30,055 nt of DNA, from positions 1 to 30,055 of IMG/VR virus record IMGVR_UViG_3300028571_000083; one strand, given 5' to 3'. The notes under the pieces were generated by a model. It was given only the letters and a program-made list of their open reading frames with translations. It was not told the origin of the DNA and did no database searches. The translations under genes were made by a program, and so were the position numbers. Source of the stretch: a virus. This document shows, in pieces, positions 1 through 6,803 of this stretch (within the stretch, counting starts at the first letter, position 1; every line of letters begins with the position of its first letter).

Positions 1-162
1 AGCAATACGCTTGTCTCTGTCAAGTAATTTCATAAATTTAATTTCATCTGCTACCAGCTCAATCCAGGTAATGCCTTCAGTATTATGCTCAACAATATCT
101 AGACCAAATCCTTTTGGTGCAGTAATTGAGTGAACAGCACGTTTCATTGCGTCAGTGTACAT
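1..162 (-). CDS. Hypothetical protein, 3' part cut by window edge
   Basis: The frame starts with ATG at 162 and stays open for 54 codons to the window edge, so only the N-terminus is visible (begins MYTDAMKRAV). The ATG is preceded by a strong purine-rich Shine-Dalgarno stretch (GGAGGGAGGA) lying inside the end of the preceding gene, and the two frames overlap by 11 bases, which suggests translational coupling. The visible part is a mixed charged/hydrophobic soluble sequence. I do not recognise a family, and no function can be given. Confidence 0.65.
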   Translation of the reverse strand, partial: MYTDAMKRAVHSITAPKGFGLDIVEHNTEGITWIELVADEIKFMKLLDRDKRIA

Positions 163-376
163 CTAAGTCCTCCCTCCAGTGCAGATATGACCTAATGTAT
201 ACTGCTGCATATGCTACAGCAGAAACAATAAAGCCATACTGCTCAGTAATCATTGCGTAAGCAATCCAAATTATTTCATTAAACAATAGAATTAGCCAAC
301 CCCAAAGAGTTTTTCTGCCAACAAAGTAAATTCCTGATACGCCAATTGCTGCAAGTACCCAAGACCATAGTTCCAT
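152..376 (-). CDS. Small three-helix membrane protein, PnuC/SemiSWEET-like
   Basis: A 74-residue protein with three likely membrane helices at about residues 5-19, 24-42 and 47-67, a GRK turn after the first helix, WGW at the start of the second and QYGF before the third. From memory this layout (aromatic-rich, GR-(K/N)-x-x-W-x-W, then YG) resembles one three-helix unit of PnuC-type nicotinamide riboside transporters and SemiSWEET sugar transporters. Three-helix units of that fold work as oligomers, so a transporter is possible but unproven. It starts two bases after the whiB stop and overlaps the next gene by 11 bases. Alternatives are a generic inner-membrane protein or a superinfection-exclusion protein. 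Confidence 0.6.
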   Translation of the reverse strand: MELWSWVLAAIGVSGIYFVGRKTLWGWLILLFNEIIWIAYAMITEQYGFIVSAVAYAAVYIRSYLHWREDLDVH

Positions 377-378
377 AA

Positions 379-666
379 TTATCTATCCGTTACTAAAGAT
401 TGCCAGGTCTCAGCCCAATCAGCCTTTGACCTGTGTTTATTGAATTCTCGTGAGATTTTTCCGTTTTCAAGATATACCCCACCCCAGACTCCCCAAGCTT
501 TTTGAGAAACTCCAGTGGCAAAACATAGTCTTGCAACAGGACAACCTGCACAAAGATTATCTATCCCTACTCTGAGATCAAGATCTTCTTCATATTTGTC
601 GAAGAATAAGTTTGTGTCGTAACCTTCGCATCGTGCTTGTTTTTTCCAGTCCTCACTTTGCATCAT
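379..666 (-). CDS. whiB: WhiB-family transcriptional regulator
   Basis: A 95-residue WhiB-like protein. The four cluster-binding cysteines are present at C13, C39, C42 and C48 (C-x25-CxxC-x5-C), followed by the family's turn GVWGG at 59-63 and a basic C-terminal part. WhiB proteins carry a [4Fe-4S] cluster and act with the primary sigma factor to redirect transcription. They are essentially restricted to actinobacteria and their phages, making this one of the best host indicators here. Two ATGs stand in tandem at 666 and 663; either gives nearly the same protein. The start lies inside the end of the upstream gene (14-base overlap), with GAGGAA as ribosome site. Confidence 0.93.
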   Translation of the reverse strand: MMQSEDWKKQARCEGYDTNLFFDKYEEDLDLRVGIDNLCAGCPVARLCFATGVSQKAWGVWGGVYLENGKISREFNKHRSKADWAETWQSLVTDR

Positions 667-874
667 TCCTCACAAACTTATTGGGGATGTCCCAACCATC
701 ATATCTAAGATTGTAGTGTTTCTGAATGAACCACTCGTTATTACGGAACATGCCGTTTGGCTTTGTCCATCCAGTTGGTGATGGCGTAATTTCTTTTACA
801 TTCCAACCATCCCAGAGAAGAGACTTATTGTTTTCTACAATGGTCTCCATTTGTTCTAGAGAGTTAATCTTCAT
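653..874 (-). CDS. Tryptophan-rich small hypothetical protein
   Basis: A 73-residue protein with a repeated W-D-G-W pattern: WDGW at about 21-24 and YDGWDIP near 58-64, with further Trp and Tyr in between. This looks like a small beta-rich domain, perhaps with two related halves. I recall similar short proteins in actinobacteriophage genomes but know no function. It overlaps the deaminase gene by 11 bases and the whiB gene by 14 bases, so all three are probably translated from one message. Confidence 0.75.
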   Translation of the reverse strand: MKINSLEQMETIVENNKSLLWDGWNVKEITPSPTGWTKPNGMFRNNEWFIQKHYNLRYDGWDIPNKFVRNDAK

Positions 875-1244
875 TATCTTCTCCTATTGTGTATATTACT
901 TTTTTGATTTCTGCCGCATCAATTACTGACTGACAGCGAATGCAAGGTTTGCTATCTCTATCTATACCATTGCTATTTACTCTGGCTACATAGATAACAG
1001 CACCCTTCACATTCCAGTTTGCATCTCTGATTGCATCAACTTCTGCGTGAACAGAACAATGTGTTTTGATGTGCTCAGGGGATACATAATAAGGATTATT
1101 ACGATTCTTATTATAGCCTGTACCAATTACTCGTCCAGACTTTACTACTACCGCACCATGCATTCTACGAGACTTCGACTTCGAAGCAAAGTATCGTGCG
1201 ACAGATAGGTAAGCTTTTTCTCTGTTACTCAGGTCATACTCCAT
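864..1244 (-). CDS. Zinc-dependent cytidine/deoxycytidylate deaminase-like protein
   Basis: A 126-residue protein of the cytidine deaminase fold. The zinc and catalytic motif HAE is at 66-68 and PCxxC at 100-104, giving ligands H66, C101 and C104 with E68 as proton shuttle. Phage members usually deaminate dCMP to dUMP, feeding dTTP synthesis, which fits the nucleotide-metabolism genes elsewhere in the window. It is shorter than typical dCMP deaminases (about 150-180 residues), so the exact substrate (dCMP, free nucleoside or another base) is uncertain. The ATG overlaps the TAA of the upstream gene as TAATG, and the gene runs 11 bases into the next frame. Confidence 0.8.
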   Translation of the reverse strand: MEYDLSNREKAYLSVARYFASKSKSRRMHGAVVVKSGRVIGTGYNKNRNNPYYVSPEHIKTHCSVHAEVDAIRDANWNVKGAVIYVARVNSNGIDRDSKPCIRCQSVIDAAEIKKVIYTIGEDNED

Positions 1245-1594
1245 TAGTATCTAAAAATCCCAACTTCAATATCTTTATCTTCTGCCTCACGCACAAGATC
1301 AGAAGTTGATTCTTTTGGCTTACTAAAAAATGCAAAGTAGTCTAGAGTATGGATAGAATCCTTTAGTGCCTTTGGTGGTAATTTAAATACTCTAGTACGG
1401 ATACCCTGAGATTTTAAACTACGTTCTGTTATGTTAATAAACTCCATTGCAAAAGCATTAACTCTTGTAGGTCCAGAAGTGTAAATAAAAAATTCTTCAT
1501 CGCCTTCCTTAATCTCTGAAAGAGCAACACGCATTGCACGTAGAAATACGTTGTAATCATCAAAGGCTTTAGTCCCTTGGATACCGACCTTCAT
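1244..1594 (-). CDS. Possible SLOG/Rossmann-like nucleotide-binding protein
   Basis: A 116-residue protein with alternating predicted beta strands and helices. It starts with a strand and glycine turn (KVGIQG), then a SGP turn near 40-42 after a hydrophobic strand, and later two further strands (DYFAFFS near 84-90; VGIFRY at the end). This is the pattern of small Rossmann-like SLOG proteins that bind nucleotides or nucleotide-derived ligands, but the assignment is weak. The ribosome site AAGGA lies 7 bases before ATG. It is coupled to the deaminase gene by TAATG, which suggests but does not prove a shared role in nucleotide metabolism. Confidence 0.7.
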   Translation of the reverse strand: MKVGIQGTKAFDDYNVFLRAMRVALSEIKEGDEEFFIYTSGPTRVNAFAMEFINITERSLKSQGIRTRVFKLPPKALKDSIHTLDYFAFFSKPKESTSDLVREAEDKDIEVGIFRY

Positions 1595-1595
1595 T

Positions 1596-1988
1596 TTACA
1601 ATCCTTCTTTTAGTTTTTCAACAATGAATATCATCTTCTTTAATTGTACCTTATCCATAGTCATTGTGTCAACCTGTCTGGCTGTTTCTTTTTCAATTTC
1701 TCCGTTTATAACATCTGCTGTAAAAACAGTATTGTTAGTAATCCAATAAGCTTGACTATCTACTATAAGTATGCGAATACTTCTGCTGTCAAAATGTTTT
1801 GTTGATTGACTTTTTGCTGGTGGGAATGATTGATCTTGCATAAAGGTTTGTTTAATTAATTCGTTAGTACGACTTTGAGTATTAATGATTTTTACTGACC
1901 TGATTGAAACACTATTTTTTTGCAACCATCTATATGTAAAAAACATAGTGGCTGCAGTAATTATTGAACCTAGAGAATATTCTAACAT
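1596..1988 (-). CDS. Hypothetical protein with N-terminal membrane anchor
   Basis: A 130-residue protein. Residues about 5-21 are hydrophobic (GSIITAATMFFTYRW) and look like a single N-terminal membrane anchor, leaving a cytoplasmic or external domain of about 105 residues with strands around 72-90 and a charged helical C-terminus. No family is recognised. The ribosome site AGGTG precedes the ATG. A TATAAT hexamer lies 12 bases before the ATG but has no recognisable -35 or TGn, so I do not call it a promoter. Confidence 0.7.
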   Translation of the reverse strand: MLEYSLGSIITAATMFFTYRWLQKNSVSIRSVKIINTQSRTNELIKQTFMQDQSFPPAKSQSTKHFDSRSIRILIVDSQAYWITNNTVFTADVINGEIEKETARQVDTMTMDKVQLKKMIFIVEKLKEGL

Positions 1989-2006
1989 AGCACCTAATTA
2001 ATTATA

Positions 2007-2336
2007 CTACGACTGTTCTACAATTGATCTAATTACTGCAAAAAGATTTAGTCGTACAGACTCTGGAAGTCTATCAATTGCTTCTGGGTCGGATGCCTTG
2101 TCTGTTAAAGTTATTAAGGGATTAGCTGCAGTAACATCCATAGAAATAAATCCGTTTTCCCAAAGAAAGATAATCTCTTTATACATCATCTGGATAACAT
2201 TGTTATAAATTTCTGGATCAATGTCCTTTAATTTGTCTGTAAATTTATACAAAAATTCACCAGACTCAGAGAGGCTTGCAACCTCTATTCCGCCTTCAAG
2301 AATTAACTCGTCAAGCCTAGTGATATTTTCTTCCAT
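2007..2336 (-). CDS. Acidic helical hypothetical protein
   Basis: A 109-residue acidic protein, apparently mostly helical, with a hydrophobic stretch in the middle (YKEIIFLWENGFISM) that is too amphipathic to be a membrane span. No family is recognised. Translation is probably coupled to the upstream DUF7455-like gene: its ATG overlaps the upstream TAA as TAATG, and AAGGG lies 9 bases before it. Confidence 0.7.
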   Translation of the reverse strand: MEENITRLDELILEGGIEVASLSESGEFLYKFTDKLKDIDPEIYNNVIQMMYKEIIFLWENGFISMDVTAANPLITLTDKASDPEAIDRLPESVRLNLFAVIRSIVEQS

Positions 2337-2557
2337 TAGTCATTACCCTTTAATTGATTTTCAATAAGTTGTTCACGTTCGTCAATAATTTCAAAAGCAA
2401 AGTCTTCAAGCTTTACTTTGTCTGCCTTATTGTAGTGGTGTCCACATAGGAACAACTCTCCTGCAACGCCCTTGACGTGTACATACGCCTGAGATGAGCA
2501 AGCATCGCATCGATCATTTGTAGTGAGTGTCCACTGTTTGGTTTCTAGTTCTATCAA
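2336..2557 (-). CDS. DUF7455-like small zinc-binding protein
   Basis: A 73-residue protein with the pattern LTTNDRCDACSSQAYV, then a hydrophobic strand and LCGHHY. Likely zinc ligands are C17, C20, C38 and H40 or H41. This matches, from memory, the DUF7455 family of small actinobacterial proteins (DRCDxCxAxAxV ... CxHH), whose function is unknown. The start is an unusual TTG at 2557, supported by AGGAG four to six bases upstream; no ATG is available before the conserved region. It is a second marker for an actinobacterial host. Confidence 0.8.
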   Translation of the reverse strand: MIELETKQWTLTTNDRCDACSSQAYVHVKGVAGELFLCGHHYNKADKVKLEDFAFEIIDEREQLIENQLKGND

Positions 2558-2565
2558 TATGTCTC

Positions 2566-2748
2566 CTATTTGTCAGTGGAATAAAATCCGCTACCTCTAA
2601 AAGCAACGCCTATATTAGAGTATACCCTAGTTAATGCAGAATTGCAAGTGCTACACGAATACCCACCAGTGGGTTCATTTTCACTGATGGGTCTCGTGAT
2701 AGTCTTTGTTTGACTGCACTCTAAACAGGTGTAATCATATAAAGCCAT
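2566..2748 (-). CDS. FmdB-like zinc-ribbon protein
   Basis: A 60-residue protein with two CxxC knuckles, C8/C11 and C32/C35, and the family-typical ending GSGFYSTD. The opening (ALYDYTCLEC) also matches FmdB-family proteins, small zinc ribbons named putative regulatory proteins, usually about 60-110 residues. Its partner, DNA, RNA or protein, is not known. The ATG is seven bases after the M23 peptidase stop, and no clear Shine-Dalgarno sequence is seen, so translation probably depends on coupling. Confidence 0.8.
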   Translation of the reverse strand: MALYDYTCLECSQTKTITRPISENEPTGGYSCSTCNSALTRVYSNIGVAFRGSGFYSTDK

Positions 2749-2757
2749 TTAGTTTGC

Positions 2758-3375
2758 TTACTTCTTTGGTGCTGGCTTCTTGACCACTGGTGTAGTTGGT
2801 TCGAGAATGCTTGCTTCAGCAGTAGCTGCACCAGCCTCGTCGTGGGTTGGTGTAGGAAGTACTGGATCTTCTGGCTTTGCTTCTACTGGAGCGGTAGCAA
2901 TAGATTTCTCCCACTCGATTAGACGCTTAAAGAATTTAACAGGCTCGATGTATCCCTGTCCAGTAGCACTCCAAGTGTGCTGCTTGCCCTTGTGTAGTTC
3001 CCAGTGTAGGTGCTTACCAGTTGATGTCCCAGTTGAGCCCATCTTACCAAGAGGGTGTCCTGCTTCAACCTTCTGACCCTTTTTAACCTTAATAGAGCCA
3101 GCAGCCATATGAGCATATAGTGTTGTATACCATTCACCTCTGATCTTGTGCATAATAGTTACAGAATATCCAAACCCAGATGGGTTATTGCCTACTGCTA
3201 CTACCTTACCTGCGTATGGTGCTTCAATCCAGCAGGGCTCTTGTGCAGACCAGATGTCTGTACCGTTGTGGTGTCTTTTGTCCTTGTGGACTGGGTGGAT
3301 ACGCCAACCCATGTATGATGTTACCTTCCATTTATTTCCTGGACGACCATCAATTGCATATTGTGCTTTAGTCAT
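2758..3375 (-). CDS. M23-family peptidoglycan endopeptidase (probable endolysin)
   Basis: A 205-residue protein with an M23 (LytM-type) metallopeptidase domain at about 18-150. The zinc ligands are H36 and D40 (HNGTD) and H124 of HLHWE; H89 in YAHM is the expected catalytic histidine. Such enzymes cut peptide cross-links in peptidoglycan. Residues about 160-205 form a Pro/Ala/Glu-rich tail ending in lysines, likely a flexible linker or wall-interacting tail. There is no signal peptide, so release through a holin is expected, and a holin candidate lies at 5495-5740. It could instead be a virion-associated lysin. AGGAGG lies ten bases before the ATG. Confidence 0.9.
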   Translation of the reverse strand: MTKAQYAIDGRPGNKWKVTSYMGWRIHPVHKDKRHHNGTDIWSAQEPCWIEAPYAGKVVAVGNNPSGFGYSVTIMHKIRGEWYTTLYAHMAAGSIKVKKGQKVEAGHPLGKMGSTGTSTGKHLHWELHKGKQHTWSATGQGYIEPVKFFKRLIEWEKSIATAPVEAKPEDPVLPTPTHDEAGAATAEASILEPTTPVVKKPAPKK

Positions 3376-3399
3376 AGTTGTATGACCTCCTTCTATGCA

Positions 3400-3408
3400 A
3401 TTATACCA
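3400..3408 (-). promoter_or_regulatory. Extended -10 promoter for the M23 peptidase gene
   Basis: On the minus strand the sequence TGG-TATAAT occurs 24 bases before the M23 gene ATG and just after tRNA-Thr. It is a perfect -10 with the TGn extension, which can work without a -35; none is seen. Predicted transcription would start near 3393 and leave a short leader with the AGGAGG ribosome site. Confidence 0.55.
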
Positions 3409-3418
3409 GGATTGTTTG

Positions 3419-3491
3419 AGCCACCTCTCGGAATCGAACCGAGCACCTGATCGTTACAAAGGACCTGCTCTACCAAATGAGCTAAGGCGGC
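3419..3491 (-). tRNA. tRNA-Thr (anticodon UGU)
   Basis: A full cloverleaf is readable on the minus strand. The 7-bp acceptor is GCCGCCT/AGGTGGC with one G-U pair; the D stem is GCTC/GAGC. The anticodon loop is TTTGTAA with anticodon TGT, and the T arm is CTCGG-TTCGATT-CCGAG. The anticodon stem has a C-C mismatch next to the loop. The discriminator base is U (3419) and CCA is not encoded. It reads ACA threonine codons, frequent in AT-rich genes. Confidence 0.93.
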
Positions 3492-3534
3492 AAACAATTT
3501 TTACTTTTAAACAAAACGGTGTTGCTATAATCAA

Positions 3535-4317
3535 CTATAGCGTATAAGCTCTAGCAAAATCAAGTGTGTTTTTTAGAATTTTATTTCTTTTTTTCTTTGT
3601 TTTTGTTCTTGTATTAATTTCTGCAACAATGTATCCATCGAACCCAATATCTCTAAGATATTCTAAAGTTTCTTTCACTAACTGTGTTCCTTTTCCTGGT
3701 GCTAAATGTTCATCAAATATGTGAAACTTATCTTTTTGACTATGACCATCACAAAGATGAACATGCTTTATCTTGCTCCCCCAAGATCTTGCAAGATCTA
3801 ACGAATTAACTCCTTGAGATGCTGAGTGTGAAAAGTCTAAAGTTATTGATCTTATTCCTGCAGCATTTGGGTCCCAAGATGGATAAAAGACATCAAACTC
3901 TTTGCCACCAAGACTCCATCCAAACATGTTTTCAACAGCAATAGTTATGCCATAGGTGTCTTCTACGGACTCCACAAGCCCTTTAAAGATATTTTTATAA
4001 ACCACTTGCCACTTATATGGAGGATGAACTACAATTGTTTTTGCCCCAAGATCATTAGCAAGCTCTGCTGTTCTTATTAATTTTTCTTTCGGGGTTCTTC
4101 CAAATACATTTGAGGTCATAATTAAGACTGGGGCATGTATAGACAAAACTGGATGATTGTATTTTTTAATTAATCTTTTTATTATTACAACATCTTGAGT
4201 ATCTTTATCTTCTGTTACCATAATTTCGATTCCATCAAACCCAAGCTCAGAACTTAACCTAAAAGCCGATTCTAAACTTAAGGGATAAACGCTACTTGAT
4301 CCTAAACCAATCTTCAT
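3535..4317 (-). CDS. TIM-barrel sugar isomerase/AP endonuclease 2-like protein
   Basis: A 260-residue protein of the xylose isomerase-like TIM barrel superfamily (AP_endonuc_2 type). Likely metal-site residues sit at strand ends: H61, H98, E129 (AVEN), D161 and H164 (LDFSH), H185/H187 and D190 (HVHLCDG), H204 and E233 (VAEIN). The set is complete enough for an active enzyme. Relatives are sugar isomerases/epimerases, inosose-pathway enzymes or endonuclease IV; full endonuclease IV is longer, so a sugar enzyme is more likely. It lies 15 bases after a GT4 glycosyltransferase between two tRNA genes. The DNA is very AT-rich (15 G/C in the sample 3541-3600), suggesting recent acquisition. There is no Shine-Dalgarno site; a -10 box lies nine bases upstream. 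Confidence 0.82.
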   Translation of the reverse strand: MKIGLGSSSVYPLSLESAFRLSSELGFDGIEIMVTEDKDTQDVVIIKRLIKKYNHPVLSIHAPVLIMTSNVFGRTPKEKLIRTAELANDLGAKTIVVHPPYKWQVVYKNIFKGLVESVEDTYGITIAVENMFGWSLGGKEFDVFYPSWDPNAAGIRSITLDFSHSASQGVNSLDLARSWGSKIKHVHLCDGHSQKDKFHIFDEHLAPGKGTQLVKETLEYLRDIGFDGYIVAEINTRTKTKKKRNKILKNTLDFARAYTL

Positions 4318-4326
4318 ATTAATACT

Positions 4327-4335
4327 ATTATATCA
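4327..4335 (-). promoter_or_regulatory. Extended -10 element abutting the TIM-barrel gene
   Basis: TGA-TATAAT on the minus strand, with nine bases between the hexamer and the ATG at 4317. It overlaps the end of the glycosyltransferase gene. Transcription from it would start two or three bases before the ATG, giving an essentially leaderless message. No -35 is seen. Confidence 0.5.
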
Positions 4336-5343
4336 GGTTGTTGTCTTAGTTAAATTTTCTATAAATATTTTTGCCACATTTTCCCAAGTATATTTTTTTA
4401 CAGAGTTTGAAACTTTTACACGATTTAGTCTAGAGGCTTTTACGATTGCCTTGTGTATATCATCTTCAGATTTTATTAAATATCCATTAACACTATTTTC
4501 AATAATTGTCTTTGGACCAGTAACATCATAAGCAACAACAGGTGTTCCACAAGCCATACTTTCAATCATTACAATTCCAAACGTATCAAATAAACTTGGA
4601 AAAAAGAATACGTCTGCTGAAGCATACCAAGATCTTAGTTTACTATTTTCTACCTTACCAATAAACCTTACTTTTGGATATTTAGATCTTAGCTTTTCTA
4701 AATGTGGACCATCTCCAATTAAAACACATTCATATTTTTTATTTAGCGAAAGTTTACAAAATTGTTTTAAGTTTTTTTCTTTGCTTACTCTGCTTACACA
4801 TAAAACAATTATTTTTTCAGATTTAGTTTTCTTTTCTGTAAAAAAAAATTTCTTTGTATCTATTCCTCTAGACCAAAGAATAATCTTGTTTTTAAAATCT
4901 TTTTCCTGCAGGATGTTTTTCATATCTTTGTTTGTAACTAAAATCTTTTCACTTGACTCATGGAACCATCTCATTGTTTCCCATGTAATATCTTCTGGAA
5001 CATAAAAAATATCTTTCATCATGTATGGGAAATTTGTGTGAAAGCTGGTGTTGTATTTTTTATTTTTTATTTGACAATAATTTTTGCCAGCCAGACCAAT
5101 TGGACCTTCAGTAACAATATGAATATAATCAGGATCATAATCATCGATCATCTTAAATATACTTATTGGTATAGCCAATGATATATCTTTATAAAAAGAA
5201 AGAGTGACGCTTTTAAATAGTCCTGGATGTATTACATGTACATCATACTTTTTTTCAAGCTCTTTTACTAGATTTTTTAATGTCGTGACTACCCCATTTG
5301 TTTGAGGTGACCATGCATCTGTTAATATTAAAATTTTACCCAT
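4333..5343 (-). CDS. GT4-family glycosyltransferase
   Basis: A 336-residue GT-B glycosyltransferase of family GT4. The N-terminal acceptor domain has the opening ILILTDAWSPQTNGVV and the signature TSFHTNFP; the linker carries WSRGIDTKKF. The C-terminal donor domain has VSRVSKEKNL and the E-x7-E region, in which the first acid is Asp (D-TFGIVMI-E), followed by SMACGTPVVA. From memory it is closest in pattern to MgtA/SqdX/PimB-type mannosyl- and sulfoquinovosyltransferases. Substrates are unknown; a host cell-wall glycan or lipid, phage protein or modified DNA are possibilities. It is strongly AT-rich with many Lys, Ile and Phe, unlike the replication genes. It has no Shine-Dalgarno sequence; a -10 box lies five bases before the ATG. 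Confidence 0.88.
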   Translation of the reverse strand: MGKILILTDAWSPQTNGVVTTLKNLVKELEKKYDVHVIHPGLFKSVTLSFYKDISLAIPISIFKMIDDYDPDYIHIVTEGPIGLAGKNYCQIKNKKYNTSFHTNFPYMMKDIFYVPEDITWETMRWFHESSEKILVTNKDMKNILQEKDFKNKIILWSRGIDTKKFFFTEKKTKSEKIIVLCVSRVSKEKNLKQFCKLSLNKKYECVLIGDGPHLEKLRSKYPKVRFIGKVENSKLRSWYASADVFFFPSLFDTFGIVMIESMACGTPVVAYDVTGPKTIIENSVNGYLIKSEDDIHKAIVKASRLNRVKVSNSVKKYTWENVAKIFIENLTKTTT

Positions 5344-5348
5344 GATTA

Positions 5349-5357
5349 ATTATAGCA
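5349..5357 (-). promoter_or_regulatory. Extended -10 element abutting the glycosyltransferase gene
   Basis: TGC-TATAAT on the minus strand lies between the tRNA-Asn 3' end and the glycosyltransferase ATG, with only five bases (TAATC) before the ATG. Transcription would start at or next to the A of ATG, predicting a leaderless mRNA. No -35 is seen. Confidence 0.5.
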
Positions 5358-5360
5358 TTG

Positions 5361-5432
5361 CTCCCCCTCGTGGATTCGAACCACGAACCAATTCATTAAC
5401 AGTGAAACGCTCTGCCGTTGAGCTAAGGAGGA
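5361..5432 (-). tRNA. tRNA-Asn (anticodon GUU)
   Basis: The cloverleaf on the minus strand has acceptor TCCTCCT/AGGGGGA with one T-G wobble and D stem GCTC/GAGC. The anticodon loop is CTGTTAA with anticodon GTT, and the T arm is CGTGG-TTCGAAT-CCACG. The discriminator is G (5361), as expected for Asn; CCA is not encoded. The first anticodon-stem pair is a T-T mismatch. It is preceded by a perfect consensus promoter. Confidence 0.94.
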
Positions 5433-5441
5433 ATAGACAAA

Positions 5442-5483
5442 CCCTCTTAAGTTATATACCTATTATACAGGAACCTAAGAGGG
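5442..5483 (-). repeat. 12-bp dyad enclosing a -10 promoter element
   Basis: The arms are 5442-5453 and 5472-5483. Eight outer base pairs are perfect (CCCTCTTA/TAAGAGGG); read as minus-strand RNA a G-U pair and three more pairs extend the stem to 12 bp, with an 18-base loop. The loop contains the TATAAT of the tRNA-Asn promoter. It could be an operator, or a poor terminator for the holin transcript, since only TTT follows the stem. Confidence 0.55.
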
Positions 5484-5490
5484 GTGTCAA
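5462..5490 (-). promoter_or_regulatory. Perfect sigma70-type promoter for tRNA-Asn and the downstream cassette
   Basis: On the minus strand TTGACA (5485-5490) and TATAAT (5462-5467) are separated by exactly 17 bases, so both hexamers and the spacing match the housekeeping consensus. Predicted start is near 5455, giving a leader of about 23 bases before tRNA-Asn. It begins a few bases after the holin stop and faces tRNA-Asn, the glycosyltransferase and the TIM-barrel gene. Confidence 0.85.
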
Positions 5491-5494
5491 GTTA

Positions 5495-5740
5495 TTACTG
5501 TTGTGGTGGTGTGTTTTTTTTAAATGCTGCATTGATTTCTGCTTCAGATAGCTTACCGTCGTTAAGATATCCACGAGAAAGATCTTCAAGAACGTTAGCA
5601 ACACCCATAACTCCAGCAAGTATTGCTGTCTGTAGTGTGTCGATTCCAATAATAGCACCAGCACCAATTGTTGTTAGTGCTGAGACAAGGAACAATGCAA
5701 CGATTCTTCCTGCAACTCTTTTAAATGTTTCGATTTCCAT
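5495..5740 (-). CDS. Putative holin
   Basis: An 81-residue protein with two hydrophobic segments at about 10-31 (RIVALFLVSALTTIGAGAIIG) and 34-50, and a charged hydrophilic C-terminus. Size, two adjacent membrane segments and tail fit a phage holin, which forms lesions in the cytoplasmic membrane to release the endolysin. A probable M23 endolysin lies 2 kb downstream, separated by the tRNA cassette. GAAGGAG precedes the ATG. The gene sits between the terminator that closes the nrd operon and the tRNA-Asn promoter, so it appears to be its own transcription unit. Overlapping longer frames on the plus strand look like shadows. Confidence 0.75.
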   Translation of the reverse strand: MEIETFKRVAGRIVALFLVSALTTIGAGAIIGIDTLQTAILAGVMGVANVLEDLSRGYLNDGKLSEAEINAAFKKNTPPQQ

Positions 5741-5757
5741 ATATATATCACTCCTTC

Positions 5758-5777
5758 GTTAAGCTTAAAAGCTTAAC
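5758..5777. repeat. Perfect 9-bp inverted repeat upstream of the holin
   Basis: GTTAAGCTT (5758-5766), two central bases, then AAGCTTAAC (5769-5777). On the minus strand it lies between a TATAAT hexamer at 5784-5789 and the holin ribosome site, so it would begin at about the transcription start. It may be a repressor operator or a 5' hairpin controlling holin expression. The TATAAT has no good -35 and no TGn extension. Confidence 0.6.
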
Positions 5778-5801
5778 TATTCTATTATATCTGATTTATA
5801 C

Positions 5802-5826
5802 AAAAAAGGGGCTACCTGAGTAGCCC
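5802..5826 (-). terminator. Rho-independent terminator after nrdF
   Basis: On the minus strand a GGGCTAC/GTAGCCC stem (7 bp) with a four-base TCAG loop is followed by C and six T. It lies 18 bases after the nrdF stop and closes the long leftward operon ending with nrdI-nrdE-nrdF. It is the only strong intrinsic terminator seen in the window. Confidence 0.92.
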
Positions 5827-5843
5827 AATTCTAATGTATTTAG

Positions 5844-6803
<960 letters not shown>

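Noticed and set aside
2001-2006. TATAAT 12 bases before the 130-residue gene
   Set aside because: No -35 and no TGn extension; the downstream gene has its own ribosome site and is densely packed with its neighbour, so chance is likely.
5484-5762. Plus-strand and alternative minus-strand frames over the holin
   Set aside because: The minus-strand frame 5495-5740 has a strong ribosome site and two membrane segments; the others lack both.
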